From the NCBI GenBank assembly GCA_025352565.1, contig JANXTF010000112.1, positions 1-48,249 of the forward strand: a stretch of DNA of 48,249 nt. The letters are read 5' to 3'. The position numbers and the translations under genes are program-made. This document shows, piece after piece, positions 24,522 through 32,166 of the stretch. This stretch comes from Rhodospirillales bacterium (lineage in GTDB: Bacteria; Pseudomonadota; Alphaproteobacteria; Acetobacterales; Acetobacteraceae). The notes beneath the pieces were generated by a model. It searched no databases. It was given only the letters and a program-made list of their open reading frames with translations, and was not told the origin of the DNA. Within the stretch, counting starts at the first letter, position 1; the number at the start of each line of letters is the position of its first letter.

Positions 24522-25169
24522 ATGATCGAGACGAAACCCTGGTCGCGCGACGCGATGGCGGCACGGCTGGCGCACGATGTGCCGGAGGGCTGGTACGTGA
24601 ACCTCGGCATCGGCATCCCGACCATGGTGGCCGACCATGTGCCGGTGGAGCGCGAGGTCATCTTCCACTCCGAGAACGGCGTGCTGGGCATGGGGCCGGC
24701 GCCGCCGCCCGGCGCGGTCGATCCGTGGCTGATCAACGCCGGCAAGAAGCACGTGACGCTGCGGGCCGGCGGCAGCTACTGCCACCATGCGGACAGCTTC
24801 GGGATGATCCGGGGCGGACACCTCGATCTATGCGTGCTGGGGGCGTTCGAGGTGGCCGAGAACGGCGACATCGCCAATTGGGCGACCTCGGAGAACGACA
24901 CCGCGCCGGCGGTGGGCGGCGCCATGGACCTGGCGGCCGGGGCGAAGCGGCTATGGGTGATCATGGAGCACACCACGAAGGACGGGCGGCCGAAGCTGGT
25001 GGAGCGTTGCGGCTACCCGCTGACCGCGCTGGCGGCGGTCACGCGGATCTACACCAATTTCGCGGTGCTGGACGTGACGGCGGGCGGGTTCGCGGTGATC
25101 GAGATGGTGCCGGGGATGACGCGGGAGGCATTGCAGGAGAGGACGGCTGCGCGGTTGGCCTTTGCGTGA
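24522..25169 (+). CDS. 3-oxoacid CoA-transferase subunit B
   Basis: The 215-residue beta subunit carries the catalytic Glu in SENGVLGMGP, which forms the glutamyl-CoA thioester. Other family stretches are YVNLGIGIPTMVADH and GGHLDLCVLGAFEV. I start at the ATG 24522, 10 nt after the subunit A stop, with GAGGA eight bases upstream; an in-frame ATG at 24492 would overlap subunit A. It completes the heteromeric enzyme and is the last gene of the three-gene set with the acyl-CoA synthetase. It converges on the dehalogenase-like gene about 100 bp away. Confidence 0.92.
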   Translation: MIETKPWSRDAMAARLAHDVPEGWYVNLGIGIPTMVADHVPVEREVIFHSENGVLGMGPAPPPGAVDPWLINAGKKHVTLRAGGSYCHHADSFGMIRGGHLDLCVLGAFEVAENGDIANWATSENDTAPAVGGAMDLAAGAKRLWVIMEHTTKDGRPKLVERCGYPLTALAAVTRIYTNFAVLDVTAGGFAVIEMVPGMTREALQERTAARLAFA

Positions 25170-25271
25170 GGTGTGAGACCAGGCCGTCATCGCGGCTCGC
25201 GTTGACGATTGCGATTTCAACGGCTGGTTCCGGAGCGTTGCCGCCGGATCGGTTGGTTCGGGGCTCGCGGT

Positions 25272-26159
25272 TCAGCCGAAGAACGTGCCGAATGCCGCCA
25301 GCACCTCGGCCGGGGCCTCCTCGGCGACGTAGTGGCCCGACGGCGCGGGACCGCCCGAAACCTCGTTGGCGCAATACGCCCGCCACACATCCAGCGGCTG
25401 ATACCACTGGCCGATTTTTCCACGGGCGCCCCAGAGCACGAGCATGGGGCACTTCACCTTGATTCCAGCCGCGCGGCTCGCGCGGTCATGTGCCAGATCG
25501 ATCGTGGCGGCGGCCCGGTAGTCCTCGCACATGCCGCGTATCATGGCGGGGTCGTGGATGGCGGCGAGATAGTCGGCGGCGGCGGCGGGGTCGAAAAAAT
25601 CCGCGCCTTTCGGCTCGCGGCTGGTGTGGCTGGCCCACCAGAGGTCGGGAGCCGCCGAAATGAGGTTTTCCGGGAAGGGGTGGGGCTGGGCGAACCAGAA
25701 CCAGTGATAGTAGCCGAGCGCGAACGCCATGTCGGTGCGCTCGAAATGCTCCAGCGTGGGCACGATGTCGAGCACGGCGAGGCGCTCGACGCGGGCGGGA
25801 TTGTCGAGCGCGAGGCGGTGGGCGACGCGGGCCCCGCGATCATGGCTGCCGACGCGGAAGGTTTCGTGGCCCAGAAGCGTCATCAGCGCCGCCATGTCGG
25901 CCGCCATCTCGCGTTTGGCGTAGGGGGCGTGATCGGCGCTTGCGGGCGGCTTGTGGCTTTGTCCGTAGCCGCGCAGGTCGGGGCAGATGACGGTGAAGCG
26001 TTCGGCGAGGCTGGGGGCCACGCGATGCCACATGGCATGGGTCTGCGGATTGCCGTGCAGCAGCAGCAGCGGCGGGCCGGAGCCGGCGGTGCGGACGCGG
26101 AGATGGCCGCCTTGCGGAAGGTCCATCCGCCGGAGGTCGAAGCCGGGAAAGAAGCTCAT
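25272..26159 (-). CDS. Alpha/beta hydrolase, probable haloacetate (fluoroacetate) dehalogenase
   Basis: The 295-residue hydrolase resembles fluoroacetate dehalogenases along its length (LLLLHGNPQTHAMWHRVAP; HDRGARVAHRLALD). Predicted key residues are the nucleophile Asp107 in HDRG, Arg108 and Arg111 for the carboxylate, Asp131 in AVLDIVPT, the halide pocket His152-Trp153 (YYHWFWFAQP) and Tyr214 (MCEDYRA), and catalytic His276 (SGHYVAEEAP). All positions match what I recall of the Rhodopseudomonas enzyme. The expected reaction is hydrolytic removal of a halide from a 2-haloacid; epoxide or ester hydrolysis is less likely. Its ATG overlaps the stop of the upstream efflux gene (ATGA), with AAGGAG eight bases before it, so both are made together. 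Confidence 0.85.
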   Translation of the reverse strand: MSFFPGFDLRRMDLPQGGHLRVRTAGSGPPLLLLHGNPQTHAMWHRVAPSLAERFTVICPDLRGYGQSHKPPASADHAPYAKREMAADMAALMTLLGHETFRVGSHDRGARVAHRLALDNPARVERLAVLDIVPTLEHFERTDMAFALGYYHWFWFAQPHPFPENLISAAPDLWWASHTSREPKGADFFDPAAAADYLAAIHDPAMIRGMCEDYRAAATIDLAHDRASRAAGIKVKCPMLVLWGARGKIGQWYQPLDVWRAYCANEVSGGPAPSGHYVAEEAPAEVLAAFGTFFG

Positions 26160-27715
26160 AGGATCGACTCCTTGGGGGCGGGCGCTGGTGTGTCGGGGAA
26201 ATCCTGCTCCCAGCCGCCGCCGAGGGCCTTGTAGATCTGCACGAGGTCCGTCGAGATCGCGGTGATGCTGTCGGCCAGCTGCTGCTCGGTCGCGAGTTGG
26301 CTGCGCTGGGCGTCGAGCACCGAGAGGAAATCCGCGAGGCCGTCGGTGTAGCGTTGGCGGGCAAGGCCGACCGCGCGGCGGTTCTGCGCCACCGCGCGGT
26401 CCAACTGGGCGCGGCGGCGCTGCTCGCCCTCGTAGGAAGTGAGCGCGTTGTCCACTTCGTGCAGCGCCTGAAGCACCGTGCGCTGGTAGTTGATCGCGGC
26501 CTCCTGCTCCTGGGCGCGGCGCAGTTCGAGGGTGCGGGTCAGGCGGCCGCCCTCGAAGATCGGGATGGAGATGCTGGGGCCGAGGCCATAGGTGCGCGCC
26601 GCCCAGTTGCCGAGGTCGCTGGCATTGACCGCCTGGATCGCCAGCGAACCCGACAGCGTCACGCGCGGGTAGAAATCGCCGATGGCCACACCGACGGTGG
26701 CGGTGGCGGCATGAAGCTGGGCCTCGGCCTGGCGGATGTCCGGGCGGCGGCGGGCGAGTTCGGAGGGGAAGCCGACCGGCACCCGGGCGGGCACCGGGGG
26801 CACCGGCCTTGGCGTGACAAGCTCGGCCTCCACGGAATGCGGCGGCTCGCCGAGCAGCAGGGCGATGGCGTTGGTCAGCTGCGCCTGCTGGGTTTGTAGG
26901 GCCGGAAGCTGGGCCAGGGTCGCGGCAAGCTGGGCCGCGGCGTTGGCGACGTCGAGTTCGGTGGTGAGGCCGCCTGCGGCGCGGTCGCGCGTGAGGCCGA
27001 GGCTGCGCTGGGCGGTGTCGGCGTTGTCCTTGTTGATCTGGATGCTGCGCTGGACGCCGCGCAGCTGGATGTAGTCGCGCGCCACCTCGGCCATGGCGGT
27101 GAGCGCGGCACCCCGGCGCGACTCGCCGCTGGCCAGAAGCTGCGCGTCGACGCTCTCGACGTTGCGGCGCACCCGGCCCCAGAAATCCAGCTCCCACGAG
27201 GCATCGAAGCCGTACTGGAACAGGCTGAACGGCGCTGTCGGGCTGCTGCTCGGCACGCCGCCCTGGCGACCGCCGAGCCCGTTGGACGTGGTGGCGTTAC
27301 TGCGCCCACCCGCGCCGAGCAGGCCGATCACGCCCTTCGAGCTCAGCTGTTCGCGCGTGTAGGAGGCGTTGGCGTTCGATTGCGGAAACTGATCGGCGCG
27401 GGCGATGCCGAGCGAGGCCCGGCTCTCGGCGAGGCGGATGCTGGCCACGCGCACATCGAGGTTGACGGCGGTGACACGGGTGACGAGCGAGGTGAGTTCC
27501 GGGTCGCGGAACAGGGTCCACCATTGCGGATCGACCGGCTCGGACACCATTACGCTGGGGGCCGATACCTTGGGTTCGCGCTTCTCGAACCAGGAGGTGG
27601 GCGAATACCACGGCGCGGGCTGCTCGAAATCGGGACCGACAGTGCAGGCGCCCAGAGTGAGGGCGGACGCGAACAGGACGGCGAGGCGCGGCGCTTTGCT
27701 CAATGGGAGGCCCAC
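26156..27715 (-). CDS. Efflux outer-membrane lipoprotein (NodT/OprM family)
   Basis: The 519-residue protein is an outer-membrane factor of an RND or MFS tripartite pump. It begins with a lipoprotein signal ending in LGAC (Cys24), then VGPDFEQPAP. Two outer-membrane-efflux repeats follow (LDVRVASIRLAESRASLGIA; ELARRRPDIRQAEAQLHAAT; FEGGRLTRTLELRRAQEQE). The start is a GTG at 27715, just downstream of a 34-bp palindrome; a TTG at 27703 is possible. No pump or periplasmic adaptor gene is next to it, so it would have to serve one encoded elsewhere. Instead its stop codon overlaps a dehalogenase-like gene. Confidence 0.9.
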   Translation of the reverse strand: MGLPLSKAPRLAVLFASALTLGACTVGPDFEQPAPWYSPTSWFEKREPKVSAPSVMVSEPVDPQWWTLFRDPELTSLVTRVTAVNLDVRVASIRLAESRASLGIARADQFPQSNANASYTREQLSSKGVIGLLGAGGRSNATTSNGLGGRQGGVPSSSPTAPFSLFQYGFDASWELDFWGRVRRNVESVDAQLLASGESRRGAALTAMAEVARDYIQLRGVQRSIQINKDNADTAQRSLGLTRDRAAGGLTTELDVANAAAQLAATLAQLPALQTQQAQLTNAIALLLGEPPHSVEAELVTPRPVPPVPARVPVGFPSELARRRPDIRQAEAQLHAATATVGVAIGDFYPRVTLSGSLAIQAVNASDLGNWAARTYGLGPSISIPIFEGGRLTRTLELRRAQEQEAAINYQRTVLQALHEVDNALTSYEGEQRRRAQLDRAVAQNRRAVGLARQRYTDGLADFLSVLDAQRSQLATEQQLADSITAISTDLVQIYKALGGGWEQDFPDTPAPAPKESIL

Positions 27716-27720
27716 TTCAT

Positions 27721-27754
27721 CATAAATGCCGAACCGATCGGTTCGGCATTTATG
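27721..27754. promoter_or_regulatory. 34-bp perfect palindrome upstream of the efflux gene (TetR-type operator candidate)
   Basis: CATAAATGCCGAACC, then GATC, then the exact complement. The central GAACCGATCGGTTC resembles operators of TetR-family repressors that control efflux genes. On the minus strand TTGTCC about 18 bp upstream and CATAAA at the palindrome edge could form the promoter, placing the operator over the transcription start. No TetR gene is in the window. Confidence 0.65.
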
Positions 27755-27810
27755 CAATTTAGCACGCTCCCCGGACAATCAACCGCGGCCGATGTGCTTT
27801 AGGTGAATGC

Positions 27811-28677
27811 TTAGGCGATCTGCAAGGATTGCACGGCGGTTTCGAGTTCCTGGAAGCTCGGCATGTGCTGGTTGGGCGCCATCTTGCGGCCGGTCTCGAC
27901 GCTGACCTGGGGGGCGTTGCCGTGCAGATGGGCCACCAGCACGGCACGGATCACCTCATAGAACTTGCTTTCCTCGATCACCACGTTTTGCAGCCTGGTC
28001 GCGAACGGCCCGGCCATGCCGTAGGCCAGCAGCACGCCGAGGAACGTGCCCACGAGGGCGCCGCCGATCATGGCGCCGAGCACGGCGGGCGGCTCGTTGA
28101 TGTGGCTCATGGTCTTGATGACGCCGAGCACGGCCGCGACGATGCCGAGCGCGGGCAGGCCGTCGGCCATGTTCTGTAGCGCGTGGGCGCCGTGCAGTTC
28201 CTCCGCAAGCGTCTTTTTGAGCTCCCGGCCGAGCAGGTCCTCGGTCTGGTTGGGGTCGTCGGCGTTCATGCCCACCATGCGCAGATAGTCGCAGATGAGC
28301 GCGCTCGCGTGATGGTTCGTCAGCAGTTTGGGGAAGTGCTTGAAGGCGGCACTGTCCTCGGGCTTCTCGATATGGGGTTCCAGCGCCATCGAGCCCTTGG
28401 TGCTGGCGAGGCGGACGAAGAAGAACAGCAGGCTGAGCAGCTCGACATAGTCGGCCTTGCGATAGACCGCCCCCTTCATGATTTTGCCGAAGCCGCCGAG
28501 CGTGTGCTTCACGTCGTGCATGGAGTTGCCCATGACGAACGTGCCGAGGGCCGCCCCGCCGATGGTGAGCAATTCGAACGGCATCGCCTCGATCAGCGGC
28601 TCGAGGCTGCCGCCCGACAGGATGTAGCTGCCGAACACGCAGGCGAGCAGAAAGCCCAATCCGCCGATCGTGAGCAT
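27811..28677 (-). CDS. motA: Flagellar motor stator protein MotA
   Basis: This 288-residue inner-membrane stator subunit has four transmembrane helices. TM1-2 lie at the N terminus (IGGLGFLLACVFGSYILSGG; LLTIGGAALGTFVMG); a cytoplasmic loop follows, with the conserved charged region around FVRLASTKGSMALEPHIE, where Arg and Glu contact FliG. TM3-4 are in LPALGIVAAVLGVIKTM and GALVGTFLGVLLAYGM, with the conserved Pro residues. With MotB it forms the ion channel that drives flagellar rotation. Its ATG follows the motB stop (TAG) with no gap. The order motB then motA is the reverse of the classical operon. Confidence 0.95.
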   Translation of the reverse strand: MLTIGGLGFLLACVFGSYILSGGSLEPLIEAMPFELLTIGGAALGTFVMGNSMHDVKHTLGGFGKIMKGAVYRKADYVELLSLLFFFVRLASTKGSMALEPHIEKPEDSAAFKHFPKLLTNHHASALICDYLRMVGMNADDPNQTEDLLGRELKKTLAEELHGAHALQNMADGLPALGIVAAVLGVIKTMSHINEPPAVLGAMIGGALVGTFLGVLLAYGMAGPFATRLQNVVIEESKFYEVIRAVLVAHLHGNAPQVSVETGRKMAPNQHMPSFQELETAVQSLQIA

Positions 28678-29673
28678 CTAAGGTCGGATTCCGGCGGCGC
28701 GCAGCACCACGATGGCGATGCGGCGGTTGGCCGAGGCCAGCGGATCGGCCGGCAGCAGCGGGTCGCGGTCGGCGACGCCGGTGACGCTCTGGATGCGGGT
28801 CTCGGCGACACCGGCCTCGGTGAGGGCCCGGCGGGTGGCGTTCGCGCGGTCCGCCGAAAGCTCCCAGTTGCCGCGATCGGTGCCGCGATAGGGTGCGGCG
28901 TCAGTGTGTCCGGCGATGGCGATGCGTTCGGACAGGCGACCCAGGACCGGTGCGATCTTTTGCAGCAGCTGGCGCGCGCGCTCGTTGGGCACCGCCGAGC
29001 CGGTGGCGAACATGGCGGTGCGGTCCTCATCGAGCAGCTGGATGCGCATGCCCTCCGGCGTCTGGTCGATGGCAAGCTGGCGCGCGAGATCGGCCAGCGC
29101 CGGATCCATGCGAACGGCTTCGCGGATCTGCTGGGCGGCCTGCTCGAAGGCTTTTCGCTCCTCCCTGTCGCGCGCCTTCGCGTCCTGCTCGCTGGCCTTG
29201 AGGGCCTCGGACTTCGCCGGTTTCGGTGTGCTGGAAACCGCGAACTCGGAAGGCGGGGCGGCCTTGCCGTCCGGGAGAAGGGGGGCGTGGCCGGATGGAA
29301 GCGTTTCGGCCACCTCGTCGGCGTCATCGGGCGGTTGGGTGGGGTCGTTCTTGCCGCGCACGACCGACACGGCGCCACGATCGGAGACGAGGCTGCCATT
29401 GTCGAACGGGGTCTTGCCGCCGAACGGCGCGCCGCTGCCGCTTTGCGCGCGGCTGAGGGTGCCGGCGGTGGCGAAATAGTCCGCGAGGCCGCGCTTCTGG
29501 TCCTCGGTGGTGGCGTTGAGCAGCCACATCAGCAGGAAGAACGCCATCATGGCGGTCACGAAATCGGCGTACGCCACCTTCCAGGCGCCACCATGATGGC
29601 CACCCGCGATAATCTCCTCGCGTCTGATGACCAGGGGCCGCTGGCCGCCCGACTTGTCGCTCTTTTTGCCCAT
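28678..29673 (-). CDS. motB: Flagellar motor stator protein MotB
   Basis: This 331-residue protein has a basic cytoplasmic N terminus, one transmembrane helix and a periplasmic OmpA-like peptidoglycan-binding domain. The ion-carrying Asp is Asp37 in YADFVTAMMAFFLLMWLL. The OmpA domain (about residues 205-325) shows IAIAGHTDAAPYRG and NWELSADRANATRRAL. A disordered Ala/Pro/Lys linker lies between. It anchors MotA to the wall. The Shine-Dalgarno (GGAGG, 29678-29682) is inside the 3' arm of a hairpin. No other flagellar genes are in the window. Confidence 0.95.
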   Translation of the reverse strand: MGKKSDKSGGQRPLVIRREEIIAGGHHGGAWKVAYADFVTAMMAFFLLMWLLNATTEDQKRGLADYFATAGTLSRAQSGSGAPFGGKTPFDNGSLVSDRGAVSVVRGKNDPTQPPDDADEVAETLPSGHAPLLPDGKAAPPSEFAVSSTPKPAKSEALKASEQDAKARDREERKAFEQAAQQIREAVRMDPALADLARQLAIDQTPEGMRIQLLDEDRTAMFATGSAVPNERARQLLQKIAPVLGRLSERIAIAGHTDAAPYRGTDRGNWELSADRANATRRALTEAGVAETRIQSVTGVADRDPLLPADPLASANRRIAIVVLRAAGIRP

Positions 29674-29676
29674 AAG

Positions 29677-29713
29677 GCCTCCGGCAGCGCCGGCGCTGTT
29701 GGCCGGCGGAGGC
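29677..29713 (-). promoter_or_regulatory. Hairpin that sequesters the motB ribosome-binding site
   Basis: In the mRNA, GCCTCCG (29713-29707) pairs with CGGAGGC (29683-29677), which contains the motB Shine-Dalgarno three bases before the ATG. The intervening 23 nt contain further self-complementary sequence (CCGGC with GCCGG; palindrome CAGCGCCGGCGCTG). The fold would hide the ribosome site. Confidence 0.5.
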
Positions 29714-29730
29714 AGAATGCCGCAAAGGGC

Positions 29731-29745
29731 TTAACGGGAGGCTAA
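29731..29745 (-). promoter_or_regulatory. CtrA-like site upstream of motB
   Basis: The minus strand reads TTAG-N7-TTAA, one base from the alphaproteobacterial CtrA consensus TTAA-N7-TTAA, about 60-70 nt before the motB ATG. CtrA commonly controls motility genes in this class. It overlaps the stop codon of the upstream dehydratase gene. Confidence 0.35.
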
Positions 29746-30704
29746 AGGGCGCGGGCGAAGGTGGTCGGATCGACGTTGCCGCCGCTGAGCACGGCCCCGA
29801 CCACCTGGCCGCGCGCGTCGATGCGGCTGGACAGAAGGGCGGCGAGTGCCACCGCGCCGCCGGGCTCGACCACGAGCTTGAGGTGGTCGAAGGCGAAGCG
29901 CATGGCGGCGAGCACCTCGTCGTCGGTCACCACGAGGGCGCCGGCGAGGCCCGCCCGGTTGATGGGAAAGGTGATCTCGCCGGGCATTTTCGACAGCAGC
30001 GCGTCGCAGAAGGTCGAGCCGCCGGGGATGATGGGCAGGCGTTCGCCGGCGGCAAGCGAACGCGCGGTGTCGTCCCAGCCGGCGGGTTCGACCGCGAAGA
30101 CCCGGGTGGCGCTGCCTTGCAGGGCCAGCACGCAGCCGGCGACCATGCCGCCGCCGCCGGTGCAGACGAGCAGCGACCCGATGGCGAGACCGGCGGTGGC
30201 GGCATCCTCGGCGAGTTCGAGCGCCAGCGTGCCTTGGCCGGCAATGACGCCGGGATGGTCGAACGGGGGCACCAATATGGCGCCGGTGCGGGCGGCGTGT
30301 TCCTGGGTGAGTGCCTCGCGGTCCGCGAGCAGACGGTCGAAATGGATGATCTCGGCCCCCCAGCGCCGGGTGCTCTCGATCTTGATGCGCGGGGCGTCGG
30401 TGGGCATGAAGATGGTCGCGCGCATGCCGAGCGACGCGGCGGCGCAGGCGACAGCCTGGCCGTGGTTGCCCGACGAGTGGGAGACCACGCCGCGTGCGCG
30501 GTCTTCGGAGCCGAGCTGGCGCAACGCGTTGGTGGCGCCGCGCAACTTGAAGCTTCCCGTGCGCTGGAGGTTCTCGGCCTTGAGCAGGATGGTCCCGCCG
30601 GTGCGCTCGTCCAGCAAGGGATGGCGCAGCATCGGCGTGCGCACGATGTGGCCTTCGAGGCGGGCGCGGGCTGTCAGGACGTCGGCTCGGGTCGGCGAGT
30701 TCAT
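29742..30704 (-). CDS. Threonine/serine dehydratase (fold-type II PLP enzyme)
   Basis: The 320-residue enzyme has the PLP lysine Lys53 in RTGSFKLRGA, the substrate loop SSGNHGQ (about 78-83), the phosphate-binding loop CTGGGGMVAG and a C-terminal LSGGNVD. It lacks the C-terminal ACT regulatory domain of biosynthetic IlvA, so a catabolic threonine/serine ammonia-lyase or a serine/threo-hydroxyaspartate dehydratase role fits better. Its ATG overlaps the stop codon of the upstream glycosyltransferase (ATGA), and an Lrp-type regulator heads the same transcript, which supports amino-acid control. Confidence 0.88.
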   Translation of the reverse strand: MNSPTRADVLTARARLEGHIVRTPMLRHPLLDERTGGTILLKAENLQRTGSFKLRGATNALRQLGSEDRARGVVSHSSGNHGQAVACAAASLGMRATIFMPTDAPRIKIESTRRWGAEIIHFDRLLADREALTQEHAARTGAILVPPFDHPGVIAGQGTLALELAEDAATAGLAIGSLLVCTGGGGMVAGCVLALQGSATRVFAVEPAGWDDTARSLAAGERLPIIPGGSTFCDALLSKMPGEITFPINRAGLAGALVVTDDEVLAAMRFAFDHLKLVVEPGGAVALAALLSSRIDARGQVVGAVLSGGNVDPTTFARAL

Positions 30705-32164
30705 GGCGGGGTTCCTCGGGACGGACGCGGCAGGACGACGAGCGTGCCAGCCTGGGCGTGGGTGACGCGATACAAATGGAAGGTCTCGGCGGCCACGCCG
30801 TCGCGGGCGCGTACAATGTCGCCGACGGGCGAAATCGCGGTCCATTCGGCGCGGGAGGGCGGCTCGTCGCGGCGGGCGCTGCGGACCAGGAGGCCGGGCC
30901 GGCCGGCCACGAGCGAGCTGGCGTCGGCGAGGGCGAAGCTGGCCCAGCGGGACCCGGCGCCGAGAACCGGGGCGGCGGTGGGCGCGAGCCGGGCGAGGAG
31001 GGAAGCGTCGCCGTAATTGTCCGCGGCAATGAAGGCCGCGTTTTCGCGCGCGGCCGCTCCGGTTACGGCGGCGGCGAAGGCGGGCCAGCCGCCGAGGCGC
31101 ATCAACGTGGGATCGAGTGCGCGGGGCAAAGGGAGGGGGGCGGCGGTGGCTTGCAGCCACACCAACGCCGTGAGCGCGAAGCCGCTGGCGATGGCGGGCG
31201 TGAACAGGCGGCGCCACCATCCGGTGAGGCCGGTGGCGGCCAAGCAGGCGGCGGGATAGACGATGGCGGGCCAGTTGGCCTGCACCCGGTCGCCCAGCGC
31301 GTGCTGGATGAACACGGCCGCCGGGATCAGGGTGAGGGCTGCGAGCAGCAGCGAGGCGGGGTCGCGCCGCCAGGCCTCGCGGGCGGCGAGCCCGATGCCG
31401 CCGGCGCAGAGCAGCGCCACCAGCGGGGTCGCGAGGCCGATCTGGCCGCCCAGCAATTCACCGACGAACTGGGCGGCGCGCGCTGGCTGCCAGTCGCCGG
31501 TGCGGCCGCCTTGCTTGAGGAAGCTGATCCAGTGGTGCTGCGCGTTCCATTGCACGATGGGCCACAGGATCAGGCACCCCAGGACCGCGCCCGCCCAGGG
31601 CGGCAGGGTGCGGAGCTGGGCACGGAGCGAAGGCACCAGCAGGGTCCAGAGCAGCAAGGCGGGGGCGAGCAGGGCGGCGGTGTATTTGCTGCTGAAGGCC
31701 AGGCCGGCCATGATTCCGAGGGCGATCCAGATGCGCGGCCGCCCGGTGGCGAGCAATTGCGCCGCGAGCGCCAGGCACAGCGTCCAAAAGAACAGCAGCG
31801 GCGTATCGGGCGTCATGGTGACCGAGCCCACGCCGAAAAACAGCGTGGCGTTCATCAGTCCGGCGGCGAGCAGGCCGCGCCGGAGGGCGCCGGGGCCGGG
31901 AAACAGGGTGCGGGCGGCGTCCACCAGGAGCAGCGAGCCGAGGGCCGCCGAAAGGGGCGCGAGCAGGCGGATGCCGAGGGGGGTGTCGCCGATCAGCGCG
32001 ATGCCGAGGCGGATCCAGCTGGCCACCATGGGCGGATGGTCGAGATAGGAGGCGGCCGGCGCGCGCGCCCAGACCCAGTAATAGGCCTCGTCGGGCGACA
32101 GCGGCAGGATGGCGGCCATGACAAGGCGCGCGGCCGTGAGGGTGGCCAGCGCCGCGAGGGCCAA
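30701..32164 (-). CDS. GT39/ArnT-like membrane glycosyltransferase
   Basis: The 487-residue polytopic protein has about ten to twelve hydrophobic helices and the acidic motif of GT39/ArnT enzymes near the N terminus (LPLSPDEAYYWVWA, Asp-Glu around residues 24-25), followed by SYLDHPPMVASWIR. Such enzymes move a sugar from a polyprenyl-phosphate donor to lipid A, protein or another lipid in the periplasm. The acceptor is unknown. The start is a TTG two bases after the Lrp stop codon; an ATG at 32119 would remove part of the first helix. Its stop overlaps the dehydratase start. Confidence 0.8.
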   Translation of the reverse strand: MALAALATLTAARLVMAAILPLSPDEAYYWVWARAPAASYLDHPPMVASWIRLGIALIGDTPLGIRLLAPLSAALGSLLLVDAARTLFPGPGALRRGLLAAGLMNATLFFGVGSVTMTPDTPLLFFWTLCLALAAQLLATGRPRIWIALGIMAGLAFSSKYTAALLAPALLLWTLLVPSLRAQLRTLPPWAGAVLGCLILWPIVQWNAQHHWISFLKQGGRTGDWQPARAAQFVGELLGGQIGLATPLVALLCAGGIGLAAREAWRRDPASLLLAALTLIPAAVFIQHALGDRVQANWPAIVYPAACLAATGLTGWWRRLFTPAIASGFALTALVWLQATAAPLPLPRALDPTLMRLGGWPAFAAAVTGAAARENAAFIAADNYGDASLLARLAPTAAPVLGAGSRWASFALADASSLVAGRPGLLVRSARRDEPPSRAEWTAISPVGDIVRARDGVAAETFHLYRVTHAQAGTLVVLPRPSRGTPP

Positions 32165-32166
32165 CC

